64,000 nt of DNA from the NCBI GenBank assembly GCA_023213315.1, contig JAKCPI010011581.1, positions 1-64,000 of the forward strand, read 5' to 3'. Positions within the stretch are counted from its first letter, which is position 1. Every line of letters starts with the position of its first letter. This DNA is from Euborellia annulipes. Taxonomy: Eukaryota > Arthropoda > Insecta > Dermaptera > Anisolabididae. Of the stretch, positions 54,566-63,509 are shown piece after piece. Both the position numbers and the translations under genes were made by a program. A model generated the notes under the pieces. The model was given only the letters and a program-made list of their open reading frames with translations. It had not been told where the DNA came from and searched no databases.

Positions 54566-54841
54566 ATGATTAGGGCCGCAGACACACTTTTCGGGACCCC
54601 GGGGCTATTAAAACCACCCCCCTACCCACATATCATTTTAAGAATTGAGGGACCGGGCCCCATAAAGAAAAAAAATTTCAAAAAAATGATTTTTTCTTAT
54701 AATTATAAGATTTGAGCTTAAAGGGTCCGGGCGCCCTCAGGAAAAATTTCATGCAAATTATTTTTTATTAAAGTTTTATGGTTGGAATCGGGCACCGGGG
54801 ATATAGCCCTCTCCCCTGCCTCACCTCTGTCTGCGGGCCTG
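54566..54841. mobile_element. hAT-like GC-rich element
   Basis: Ends AGGGCCGCAGACA and TGTCTGCGGGCCT are imperfect inverted repeats. The interior holds GGGACCGGGCCCC and GGGTCCGGGCGCCC. The flanking duplication is unclear. Confidence 0.45.
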
Positions 54842-54937
54842 ATAATGATATAATTGTTTTTTTTTTTTATAAAGATTAAAATTTTTATTAAAATTCTCTT
54901 CTTCGTTTAAATCACCATAAAAAATGTTTCTTATTTA

Positions 54938-54969
<32 letters not shown>

Positions 54970-55541
54970 AATGAAATTATCACATGGTTAATCCCATTCT
55001 CTCAGCACACGAAGGGAGGTCCCACGTTAACCTAACCTGAGTCATCCCCAATTAAGACACTTAGGTCACCCACCTCAAATTGAACGCTTTTTACATGTGG
55101 TCATCATCCTTATGCTTATAGAAAGAGACTGTGGCAAGCTTGACTCGAACCAAAGTGGCATGGAACACTTCTTCAGCTATTTGTCATTATAACCTTATAT
55201 ACAAAATTTTGAACAATATATATATGTGACCGCCCACATAAAACGTGCCAAATCTTCACCGGGTTCAAAATTGAGTTCTGTGTAGAACACAGTTATGAAA
55301 AACCTAATTTTAAGAAAAATGGGTTTAAACTTTGTAGTTCATTTTTTTAGTGTTTTTAGTGCTATGATGCTTTGAAATAGTCAAACTTTCAAATAAAATT
55401 GTTGGTTTAGGTAGGAATTGTGAACCACAATTATTTGCATACACCCTCCCACCATTAATTATACCATTTACCCCCACAAAAAAAAAAAATTATTTTTTGC
55501 CAATTACCGTATGCAATAGTCAGGTTTTTTTTCAGCAGAAT

Positions 55542-55809
55542 CATGGGCGTAGCCAGGGGGAGGCAGGGTGACCTTTGCCTTTGGGGGGGCCCCCTGGCTT
55601 GTCCTAAAAATTTAAAAAAAAAAATAAACAAATATATATTTTTCCCTTTGGGAATTTTTTTAACGCCCCAATCCACTACATTAATTTAATTTTTTTTTTT
55701 TATTTAAATAAATAATTAATAACCCACGTATAAATTAATTGCAACCCCCCTCCCGCTCGCTCTAACGAGGGGTTGCCCCCCCAACAAGATGTCTGTCTCT
55801 ACGCCCATG
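55542..55809. mobile_element. hAT-like element with 8-bp duplication
   Basis: Ends CATGGGCGTAGCCAGGG and TACGCCCATG are flanked by AGCAGAAT at 55534..55541 and 55810..55817. Confidence 0.75.
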
Positions 55810-55945
55810 AGCAGAATTTTAGAAGTTTTTATAGCGTGCTGCAAGCCCCCAAGAAAAGTAATTTTAAACCAATGTGAAGATTTGTACCCTCTTGTGTCCT
55901 TTCTCTTTTCTCATCTTTGTCTTGTTTTTTCAATTTTTTGATATA

Positions 55946-57232
55946 CCAGGGGTGTGCCTATGAAACCGACCTTTAGAGGTGCGCACATAAACACATATTT
56001 TATAAAAGTGAAAAAAGATATTTTATTCAAAGTAATTTCCTTCGTTAGCAATACAATTCTCCCATCTTTCAGGGAGCTTATGAATCCCTCTCCAAAAAAA
56101 CTCGTCTTCTTTCGAGGCAAACCATTCATCGAGCCATTTGGCAACATTTTCGTAATCTGTGAACTGCTGCTCCCTCAAAGCGTGACCCAAAGATGAAAAC
56201 AAGTGATAGTCCGTTGGGGCCAAGTCTGGGGAATAAGCCGCATGTGTGAGAATTTCCCACCCAAACGTTTCAATGGTTTCTTTGGTTCGTTTTGCAGCGT
56301 GTGACGGAGCGTTGTCGTGCAACAAGATGACTTTGTGCTGCCTTTTTTGATATTCTGGTCTTCTTTGGCGTATAGCCTGGTTCAATTTCACCATTTGCTG
56401 TTGATAACGTTCCGTATTGACAGTTTCGCCAGGTTTCAGGAGTTCGTAATAGATAATTCCCTTCTGATCCCACCAAACACAAAGCATTGTCTTTCGTCCA
56501 TATCGATTTGGTCTTGGAGTCGATGTTGATGGCTCACCTGGAGATACCCATGATGCTCGACGCTTAGGATTTTCAAAAAAGATCCATTTTTCATCTCCAG
56601 TAACAATTCGATGAAGAAATGACTTTCTTTTGTATCTGGCGAGCAGCATCTCACAAGTGGTTTTTCGGTTCTCTTGCTGCCTTTCGTTCAGTTCATGTGG
56701 AACCCATTTCCCGATCTTCTGGATCTTCCCCATAGCTTTCAGACGCTTGGAAATAGTTTCCCGAGTCACGTTTAACTGTTCTGCCAATTGTTGTTGTGTT
56801 TGAGTTGAATCTTCATTCAACAATTCTTGCAAATCGGTGTCATCAAACTTTTTGGGCGGTCGGCCACGTGCTTCGTTCTTAATGTCAAAATCTCCCCTCT
56901 TGAATTTTTTGAACCATTCTTTGCACTGTGTTTCACCAAGAGCATAGTCGCCAAAAGCTTCTACAAGCATTCGATGAGACTCCGCGGCCGTTTTTTTCAA
57001 ATGATAGCAAAAAATCAACGCCGTCCGCAAATCACTTTGTTGAGGAACAAAGGTTGACATGTTTGACGTGGTGAAAAAAAATGTTGGGAGTATGAAATTG
57101 GAATTTTTTTGAGTTCGAAACTTAGAACAGACATAAACCAAACAAACAAACTCAATAACTAGACTGTATAGTACCAAAACTGGCCGCCAGGATTTTTCAA
57201 AGTAAAAGGCGGTTTCATAGGCACACCCCTGG
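55946..57232 (-). mobile_element. Complete mariner transposon
   Basis: It is 1287 bp, close to the usual size of mariner elements. Inverted repeats of about 27 bp start CCAGGGGTGTGCCTATGAAA at both ends (one mismatch), flanked by TA at 55944..55945 and 57233..57234. The single ORF inside is uninterrupted. This is the only element in the window that looks potentially autonomous. Confidence 0.9.
56023..57060 (-). CDS. Mariner transposase, apparently intact
   Basis: A 345-residue protein that would cut and paste the surrounding element at TA sites. The N-terminal half holds the two helix-turn-helix DNA-binding regions (about residues 1-110; PPKKFDD linker at 68-74). WVPHEL is at 119-124. The catalytic triad is D156 (TGDEKW), D249 (LLHDN) and D284 (SPDLAPTDYHLF), giving the mariner DD34D spacing. 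It ends CIANEGNYFE. The frame is open 39 codons further upstream, but the Met at 57060 gives the standard length and follows a normal mariner leader, so I chose it. There is no frameshift or lost catalytic residue. Activity is inferred, not shown. Confidence 0.93.
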   Translation of the reverse strand: MSTFVPQQSDLRTALIFCYHLKKTAAESHRMLVEAFGDYALGETQCKEWFKKFKRGDFDIKNEARGRPPKKFDDTDLQELLNEDSTQTQQQLAEQLNVTRETISKRLKAMGKIQKIGKWVPHELNERQQENRKTTCEMLLARYKRKSFLHRIVTGDEKWIFFENPKRRASWVSPGEPSTSTPRPNRYGRKTMLCVWWDQKGIIYYELLKPGETVNTERYQQQMVKLNQAIRQRRPEYQKRQHKVILLHDNAPSHAAKRTKETIETFGWEILTHAAYSPDLAPTDYHLFSSLGHALREQQFTDYENVAKWLDEWFASKEDEFFWRGIHKLPERWENCIANEGNYFE

Positions 57233-57409
57233 TAAAATACATCGATTCTGATGAATCGAATATTTCATTATATAAGATGAAGAATTAGAGAATCGGAATC
57301 AGTATTAAAAAAAAAATCCATTTTTTTGAACTTTTTTAGTAAATTGGCTCTCCTGAAAATTTAGCCCAGTGAAGATTTGGTACCATTTCTTGTGGACGGT
57401 CACATTTAT

Positions 57410-58330
57410 ATATATATAAAACTATTTAAAAATTTCAAAGGGAATAAAGAAATTTAAATCATTACAAAACAAATGAAGCTAATCTTTAAATAGGTTGAAA
57501 TTCAATTTATCCTTTCTATTTGCCATTTATTAGAATTATTTGATTTTGTTTCTCTTTCCTCTCTCACTCGCTCGCTCTGACCCAATTTTCGTCTTCTAAG
57601 ACAACTTTTTTTTATAGATATTCCATAGAGATTTCTTTCAATCCAGAAACAGATCAAGAACTAAAATAAAACACCATTTATTTTTCAACTCTCTGACATC
57701 AAACAAACGGAAATTTTATTTGTATAATTTCTTTTTTTTCTTTTTTGAACATTGCTGATGATATATAATAGTTTGCTCTTCTTGGTTCTCAAGATGCCTA
57801 TGAATAAATAAATGTTTTGCGCACCACTGCATTGCTGCTGCCGCATCGCTACTCATTTTTATTTTGCATTTATTTTACGACTTGGAATGAATGCACCTTA
57901 CGAAGGAATTTATTAAACTTTTCTGAATTTTTCATATTTTTTCTTAGACAATTATGTCATAATATTGGCTATCATAAGGACTTATATGTATTCTTTTTCA
58001 TTTTTATACAAAAGGATATTTTATAATATTATATTAGTCTTACAACAAGTGTCATTCTGCATCGTAGGATAGATTTAAAAAATTTTGATTAAAACGAAGA
58101 CTGGTAAAGGGGTTGTCTTCCAGATGCAAATTATACTTTTGCTTGATTTGTTATGAAGTGATCCTTTTCACCTATCCAGGGGGCTTGCCCCCTGGACTCC
58201 CTTGGTTGCCTCCGGCCAATTTGGGATATTTATTGTTGCAATGCAAATGTTAAGATGTTAAGGAAGGATCTTGAATTTAAGCGAGGCTACCGAGTGTGGG
58301 TCTATTTATGACTGTTTAAAGGGTATGCGT
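57410..58330. other. AT-rich stretch with a possible short exon
   Basis: At 57618 an acceptor (TTTTTTTTATAG) is followed by 1 nt and YSIEISFNPETDQELK, then TAA. This is protein-like but very short. CCAGGGGGCTTGCCCCCTGG (58178..58197) is a perfect hairpin of unknown origin. Confidence 0.3.
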
Positions 58331-58339
58331 GCCCTCTTC

Positions 58340-58640
58340 TTTTTTTAAACCACTGCGTAGCTCCTCCCACCGCTCCATGTCGTATGCCTGGAAAGCTGAC
58401 TCTCAGAGCAACTAACTGCCTCTCGAATTTCCAAACCAATTTGTCGATTTTGTGTTCCCATATTCAAGAAATTTGATCATAATTAATTTCCAAGAGATTC
58501 AAATTATTACAACGTTACCCCCTGGTCCATGTTCTATATATGTAATTAATTTCAAATAGATTCATTGAAAACTGTGGCTTTCTATAGAAAATAAACATAC
58601 ATAAGTTTTTCCATTTCATATACAGGGTATATATATACAG
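58340..58640 (-). repeat. Helitron-like fragment, inverted
   Basis: On the minus strand it has AAATGGAAAAA, CTATAGAAAGCCACAG, TGAATCTATTTGAAATTAAT and CTTGAATATGGGAACAC, parallel to 41736..41939 and 49355..49560. The GC hairpin end is not preserved. Confidence 0.4.
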
Positions 58641-58644
58641 TATA

Positions 58645-59330
58645 TGTTGAGATAATTTTTCTCGGGTTATATATATATATATATAATTACAATGGCTTTG
58701 TTGCTTTCTATCTTGAAACCATCGATGTACATTATATATATATAATTTTATTTATAAATATAGAAGTCACTCATAGAAATTTCTCTTGCGTTTTTCTTGT
58801 TTGCCCTTTGATCATTTTTCATATGAATTGTGTTGTTCTTCTTTAATACCAATCTATATTATACAACGCCCCAATCGGAAATGGACACGAATCAACGTTG
58901 CAGTTAGTTAATTCCCTAAAGCAAAACTTGTCTGGTTGTGGATGTTCAACTCGTCCGGTCACGCACAGACCGTTAGAAAAGCAACCTGGACTAGTCGGTG
59001 AGAGACTTTCGTGTCCTACATATCAAATACATATCTCTCTCTCCCTTCTCTTAAGGGTTTCAATCCCTTTGAACGACTGCCTCTCTTATTATTCGTCTTT
59101 CTTCTCTACCTTTTCAAATAAGAAAAAAAAAAAAACGAGCAAGAAATTGTGATTTTTCTCACTTTTTAAAAATTAAATTTCATTTAACGAATTCTTCTTT
59201 TTTTTCCCTTTAAAATCGCGATTATAAGCGTAGTTTTTTGAATAAATCATCTGTGAATGTTTTTTTTTTTTCTAAATATTGATTTCACTATTCCTTGACC
59301 TTTCTCTATTTTTATATAATATCAAAAACT
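58645..59330. other. AT-rich stretch, nothing recognised
   Basis: An 84-codon ORF at 58898..59152 has a mixed composition (includes NSLKQNLSGCGCSTRPVTH) and ends in a Lys run. I recognise no domain. Confidence 0.3.
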
Positions 59331-59360
59331 TGCATTTTAGTCAATATTAGATTTTATAAA

Positions 59361-59514
59361 AATGTCTAATCATGATAAAATTATAATAAAAATAGAGCAA
59401 ATTCATGATGTGATATATTATTTAAAAATTGAAAAATATTTAGAGAGAAGGGAATTTAGTTGGTTGGAAGAATCGTGTAATGAAATTTTTCATATGGATC
59501 GATCAGACATATAA
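59361..59514 (+). CDS. Small ORF or terminal exon
   Basis: 50 codons plus stop from ATG, with 7 further open codons upstream directly after an acceptor-like CTTGCATTTTAG. The peptide (includes KIEQIHDVIYYLKIEKYLER and FSWLEESCNEIFHMDR) alternates charged and hydrophobic residues as in amphipathic helices. No family is recognised. Confidence 0.3.
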
Positions 59515-59613
59515 GGAGATTATGCATCTGAAGTTCAATAACTCGGGTTCGAATCAAGTCGACCGCAAAAGGAAATTCATCAGCAGGCAGAAGCGACTAA
59601 ATTTAACTGAATA

Positions 59614-59725
59614 AAGGAGATATGGAAGCAGAGGCAGCCAAAAATATTTTATTTTCAAAATATTTTTGGCTGCCTCTGCTTCCATATCTCCTTTAATCAA
59701 CATACACAGCCACTACTTACATCTC
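59614..59725. mobile_element. Inverted element E7, arms only, with 14-bp duplication
   Basis: AATTTAACTGAATA lies at 59600..59613 and 59726..59739. The arms start AAGGAGATATGGAAGCAGAG and include GGCAGCCAAAAATATTTT, joined by 6 nt. The right side has a 31-nt tail whose complement reads AGTAGTGGCTGTGTATG. It is only 112 bp and has no ribozyme, so arms and tail alone were enough to be inserted. Confidence 0.75.
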
Positions 59726-59789
59726 AATTTAACTGAATATACGGAAAAACTAAAAGAGATAAATATTATTATATAATTTCCCCAACCAT

Positions 59790-60290
59790 TATTAAATTTA
59801 ATTTATTTTGAAAATAGTTCAATGATGTCGAATCATGCTCAATTGTGTTTTGCCTTCTCGGTGTGCGTTGACCCATAGAAAAGCATTGAAAAAAACAGTT
59901 TTAAGCATGATTTGTCAAAAATGTTTTGTCCGAAAACGTTTTTGCTCAATTGGTGTCTGTTCAGCCTTATTTTTTTTTTCAGATTTTTCTCATAAAAGTT
60001 GCTTCAAAATAAGTCATTGGAATTGATGTTCTGCGATAATTCCGCCTCTTAATTATTTACTGGACTAGTTGGCAGCTGCTCTTGTCTAGGTGAAGAGAAT
60101 CAGCCGCAGAGTCTGTTGCAGTTAAGCAAGGGTCAAAACAAAGTCTGCTGAAAGGTGGTCTTCGAGGAACAAGAGGGTTAAACAGCCGCCTCAATCCATT
60201 TTTATATCTCTCAAAACATCCGAGTGGAAATGTATCGAATCAAAACATCAGCAGCGGAATGACTTGAATAAAAAATACTGGACAAGCTAA
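59790..60290 (+). repeat. 511-bp tandem duplication, first unit
   Basis: It repeats at 60301..60802 with almost no differences. The unit has an open frame of 63 codons (59835..60026; includes CVLPSRCALTHRKALKK) and a less AT-rich second half (ATCAGCCGCAGAGTCTGTTG, GGTGGTCTTCGAGGAACAAG). I checked it by eye against U1-U6, U11, U12 and 5S RNAs and saw no match. Confidence 0.85.
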
Positions 60291-60300
60291 ATATTATTAT

Positions 60301-60802
60301 TATTAAATTTAATTTATTTTGAAAATAGTTCAATGATGTCGAATCATGCTCAATTGTGTTTTGCCTTCTCGGTGTGCGTTGACCCATAGAAAAGCATTGA
60401 AAAAAACAGTTTTAAGCATGATTTGTCAAAAATGTTTTGTCCGAAAACGTTTTTGCTCAATTGGTGTCTGTTCAGCCTTATTTTTTTTTTCAGATTTTTC
60501 TCATAAAAGTTGCTTCAAAATAAGTCATTGGAATTGATGTTCTGCGATAATTCCGCCTCTTAATTATTTACTGGACTAGTTGGCAGCTGCTCTTGTCTAG
60601 GTGAAGAGAATCAGCCGCAGAGTCTGTTGCAGTTAAGCAAGGGTCAAAACAAAGTCTGCTGAAAGGTGGTCTTCGAGGAACAAGAGGGTTAAACAGCCGC
60701 CTCAATCCATTTTTATATCTCTCAAAACATCCGAGTGGAAATGTATCGAATCAAAACATCAGCAGCGGAATGACTTGAATAAAAAAATACTGGACAAGCT
60801 AA
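60301..60802 (+). repeat. 511-bp tandem duplication, second unit
   Basis: The second unit has one extra A in the AAAAAA run near its end. The 63-codon ORF (60346..60537) is identical to the first, so the duplication is recent or the two are kept alike. Confidence 0.85.
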
Positions 60803-60839
60803 TCTTAATAAATTAAAATGCATTATCAAAGAGAACGGA

Positions 60840-61350
60840 TTTATTTTAAGGTCCCCAATCCAAAAAAGTGGTTTTCGCAATATAGTCTATCTGTTTGTGT
60901 TCAATTTAAACGAAGGAATTGAGCTAGAAGGTTGAAATTTTATATTTAAATTAGGCACCCTCCTGGAGCCTGAAAATAAGCTTTTGATCAAAATCGGCCA
61001 AAAAGTACTGGTACTTTACTGATGTAGTTTTTCAGTTTTTTCCGATTTTCTCAAAATTCACTCCAACGATTTTGATTAAAATTCATAAATCAATTATTTT
61101 TTAGATGCTGTTTAAAATGTATATTCTCATTTTGCCATTCAAATCTTGTGAAGCACACTTTAATGGTATCAGAATATTAATATTTTCCCATCTTTATAAA
61201 TTTTATATCTTGAATTATAATATATCGGCGGAAAATAAATATATGTTAACACAAAAAATCTGGTGTGACAAGCACAGAAGACAAATTTCGATTACCGAAG
61301 ATAAGAGAAGAGAAAATTGTGTGCTGTGCGATCATTCACACCAGATTTTT
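60840..61350 (+). repeat. Family X copy lacking the left palindrome
   Basis: It starts in AAGGTCCCCAATCCAAAAAA, continues with GAATTGAGCTAGAAGGTTGA, AAAGTACTGGTACTTTACTG and the terminal hairpin (ATCTGGTGTGACAAGCACAG ... GATCATTCACACCAGATTT). Confidence 0.7.
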
Positions 61351-61440
61351 TTGTGAGGGGTGAGGTGTGAGCATAAAACTGAGATATTACAGTATATATA
61401 TATATATATATCAAGTTTACCAACTATCTAAGTATCAAGG

Positions 61441-61606
61441 AAGGGTTGCAAAAGCAGAGCCTGGCAGCCAGCAGGGAAGCAGCCTGCTGGCAGCCAAATT
61501 TTTTCCTTTAAATGTTTTAGTAGGCCGACGTTTCGGTCTCGATGGCCAGACTGTATTCCTGCAACCCTTCCTTGATACAATTCAAAAGCCACAACTACAA
61601 AACTAA
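61441..61606. mobile_element. Inverted ribozyme element E8 with 10-bp duplication
   Basis: CAACTATCTA lies at 61431..61440 and 61607..61616 (CAACTATCTARGTAT, 14 of 15, if extended). The arms contain TATCAAGGAAGGGTTGCA. A GGCAGCC palindrome (GCCAGCAGGGAAGCAGCCTG region) is internal. The right tail's complement reads GTAGTTGTGGCTTTTGAATT. A degraded core with GAAAC GTC is on the minus strand from 61527. Confidence 0.65.
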
Positions 61607-61619
61607 CAACTATCTAGGT

Positions 61620-62330
61620 ATTTTTGAAAGTTAAAAAAATCCCCTCATTTTATATTACATCACAATCAATATTATGATTAATAATTTTTCAAAAAAAAAA
61701 AAAAATCATTTGAAAATTTATTTAAAACATTTTTTGTTAATTTTTCAATTAAAGTGATTAAAAAAAAAACTCTCCATAATATATTTTTACATCTAAAATA
61801 ATTTTAAACTCAGTATATAATACTTTTAATTTAAAACTCTTCAAACCCATTTTTTTATTAAATGACAAAATTAAAAAAAAAAAAAAAACTCGATTAAAAT
61901 TATTTATTAATATGAATGAATCGAGTTTTAATATATCGTATTGGTAGAATTATTTATTATTATTATGATCACGCATATGATTATAATTATTATTGATGAT
62001 AATAATTATTAAATCCACCCCTCTTTGTCTTTTCATGTCATTTTAAATCACAAGCTAATTATCTCTAATGAAGGTGAATATTTTCAATAAATATTAAATT
62101 GTTTTAATCCATAATATTAAAATTTTTTAATATTTTATTTATTTATAGCCTATTGGTTGTTATCCTAAAACATACAAGAAAAATATGCATTTACTTAAAA
62201 TATAAAAAATTGATTTATTTGTATGATTAAATTAAATAATTAATATGATATTAATGCATCCATTCATTTATTACAGGATCATAAACAGAGACTTGCATTT
62301 AATATATTTTATATATAATTGATATTTATA
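61620..62330. other. AT-rich stretch, nothing recognised
   Basis: Very AT-rich with poly-A runs. No element ends or coding sequence. Confidence 0.4.
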
Positions 62331-62337
62331 AAAGGAT

Positions 62338-62960
62338 AGGCACCCTCGCAAGTTGAACTAATCTGCCAATTAGTACTCGGCATATCTCTGGACCACACCA
62401 CCTCAAACTAGATGGGCAAATTGCGAAATCCTCTCAAAGGTTTCAATAGCCCTTGAGAGGATTTCTCAGATTGGTTCATCTAGTTGCGCGTTGAAAACAA
62501 AGAAATTTGTAATCTCGATATAATAGACATTTCACCCAATGACTCTTCTTTTCTAGTCTTGTTCCCGCAGTGCGGGGTCGGCGGATGGGGAAGAAATAGA
62601 ACAGGCCGGCCCTTCGCACGATCTGACGCCTGTTGAAAATATAGAAGGAAGGGACAGTACACGAAAAGAACAGAAGGACTGCCAGTCCCAGCTCGGGTAG
62701 CTCGTGATCGCCATCCACGTACCTACAAGATGTGGCCCCTGAGCATATTTCACCCAATGACTAAAATTATAAATCTATCAAATTAAAATACCTCAGGTGG
62801 TAGGGTATGCCGAGTACAAATTGGCAGATCTGTTTTTCAACTTCCAGCGGTACGAAATTTCCTTGTATCTTGGAATTACAAGTTGTCAACAAAGGCATTT
62901 AGAAAAAAATCCGGCCCAAGGTACAAGGATCTCCCCTACCTATCTTTATATATTTGAATT
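62338..62960. repeat. Inverted pair of SINE-2-like tRNA segments
   Basis: Left (minus): GGTGTGGTCCAGAGATATGC, CGAGTACTAATTGGCAGATT. Right (plus): CAGGTGGTAGGGTATGC, CGAGTACAAATTGGCAGATC. Between them are a perfect hairpin (GAAATCCTCTCAA and complement, about 62435..62468) and an insert at 62545..62746. Confidence 0.5.
62545..62746 (-). mobile_element. GC-richer insert with 16-bp duplication
   Basis: ATTTCACCCAATGACT lies at 62529..62544 and 62747..62762. The 202-bp insert is clearly less AT-rich than its surroundings. On the minus strand it is open throughout and encodes a hydrophobic stretch (LGLAVLLFFSCTVPSFYIF) followed by Arg-rich sequence. It may be a retroposed transcript piece, but it has no poly-A tail. 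Function unknown. Confidence 0.5.
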
Positions 62961-63123
62961 TTCCTCAGATTTTATATATATACTTATATATAATTTCTTA
63001 TTTAATATATATTTTACTGATTTTTGAACGCCCTACTCCCTATAAACTTAATTTAAGATTATACAAAGTTTTTGAACTTATCTAATGTCTTATTTCTCTT
63101 TATTTAAAAATTAAAATTTATAA

Positions 63124-63506
63124 TATCGCCTGCTGAGAATCATAGTGGCGAAACTCAGAAATTTAACTATTCGAGAAAAGGCGTTTGAAAGTTTTATAAA
63201 CATATACATTTAAATAGCCGGGCAACAAATGAATAGGCCTGAATCAATAGCAAAGAATGGCAATATATTTTCGCCACTTTGGCACTCAAAAGAGAAGACC
63301 AAGACGTTTTAACAACGTTTGGTAGGCTTAGCTCAAAATTTTCAAATGGATTATTAGCTACCAATCCAATTGAAATAAATAGAGACGGGGTCTAAATGGA
63401 CTTCGATGCCGATAAAGATCTTAATGAAATTAAAAAAAAAAAAAAAAAAAAAAAACTCAAAAATTTAATTTTCAGACTTTCGCCAATATGATTCTCAGCA
63501 GGCGAT
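63124..63506. mobile_element. MITE of the CAGCAGGCGATA family, long copy
   Basis: Ends ATCGCCTGCTGAGAATCATA and TATGATTCTCAGCAGGCGAT. The interior matches 14848..15105 in inverted order, plus an insert of about 110 bp ending in a 23-nt poly-A (63347..63456) between two CTCAAAA-type repeats. Confidence 0.7.
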
Positions 63507-63509
63507 ATT

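Larger units (their letters stand above)
55225..57404. mobile_element. Older inverted-repeat element hosting mariner and hAT-like insertions
   Basis: Left end TGTGACCGCCCACA and right end TGTGGACGGTCACA are inverted, and CCAAATCTTCAC and its complement continue the repeat. Without the two insertions it would be about 0.6 kb. It has no transposase of its own. Confidence 0.65.

Noticed and set aside
57061..57177. 39-codon N-terminal extension of the mariner transposase
   Set aside because: The family length (345 residues) and the position of the first canonical Met favour the start at 57060. The upstream part is the element's leader.
59790..60802. Tandem snRNA, 5S rRNA or spliced-leader genes
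   Set aside because: By eye the unit lacks the conserved sequences of these RNAs. A covariance search would be needed to exclude a diverged one.
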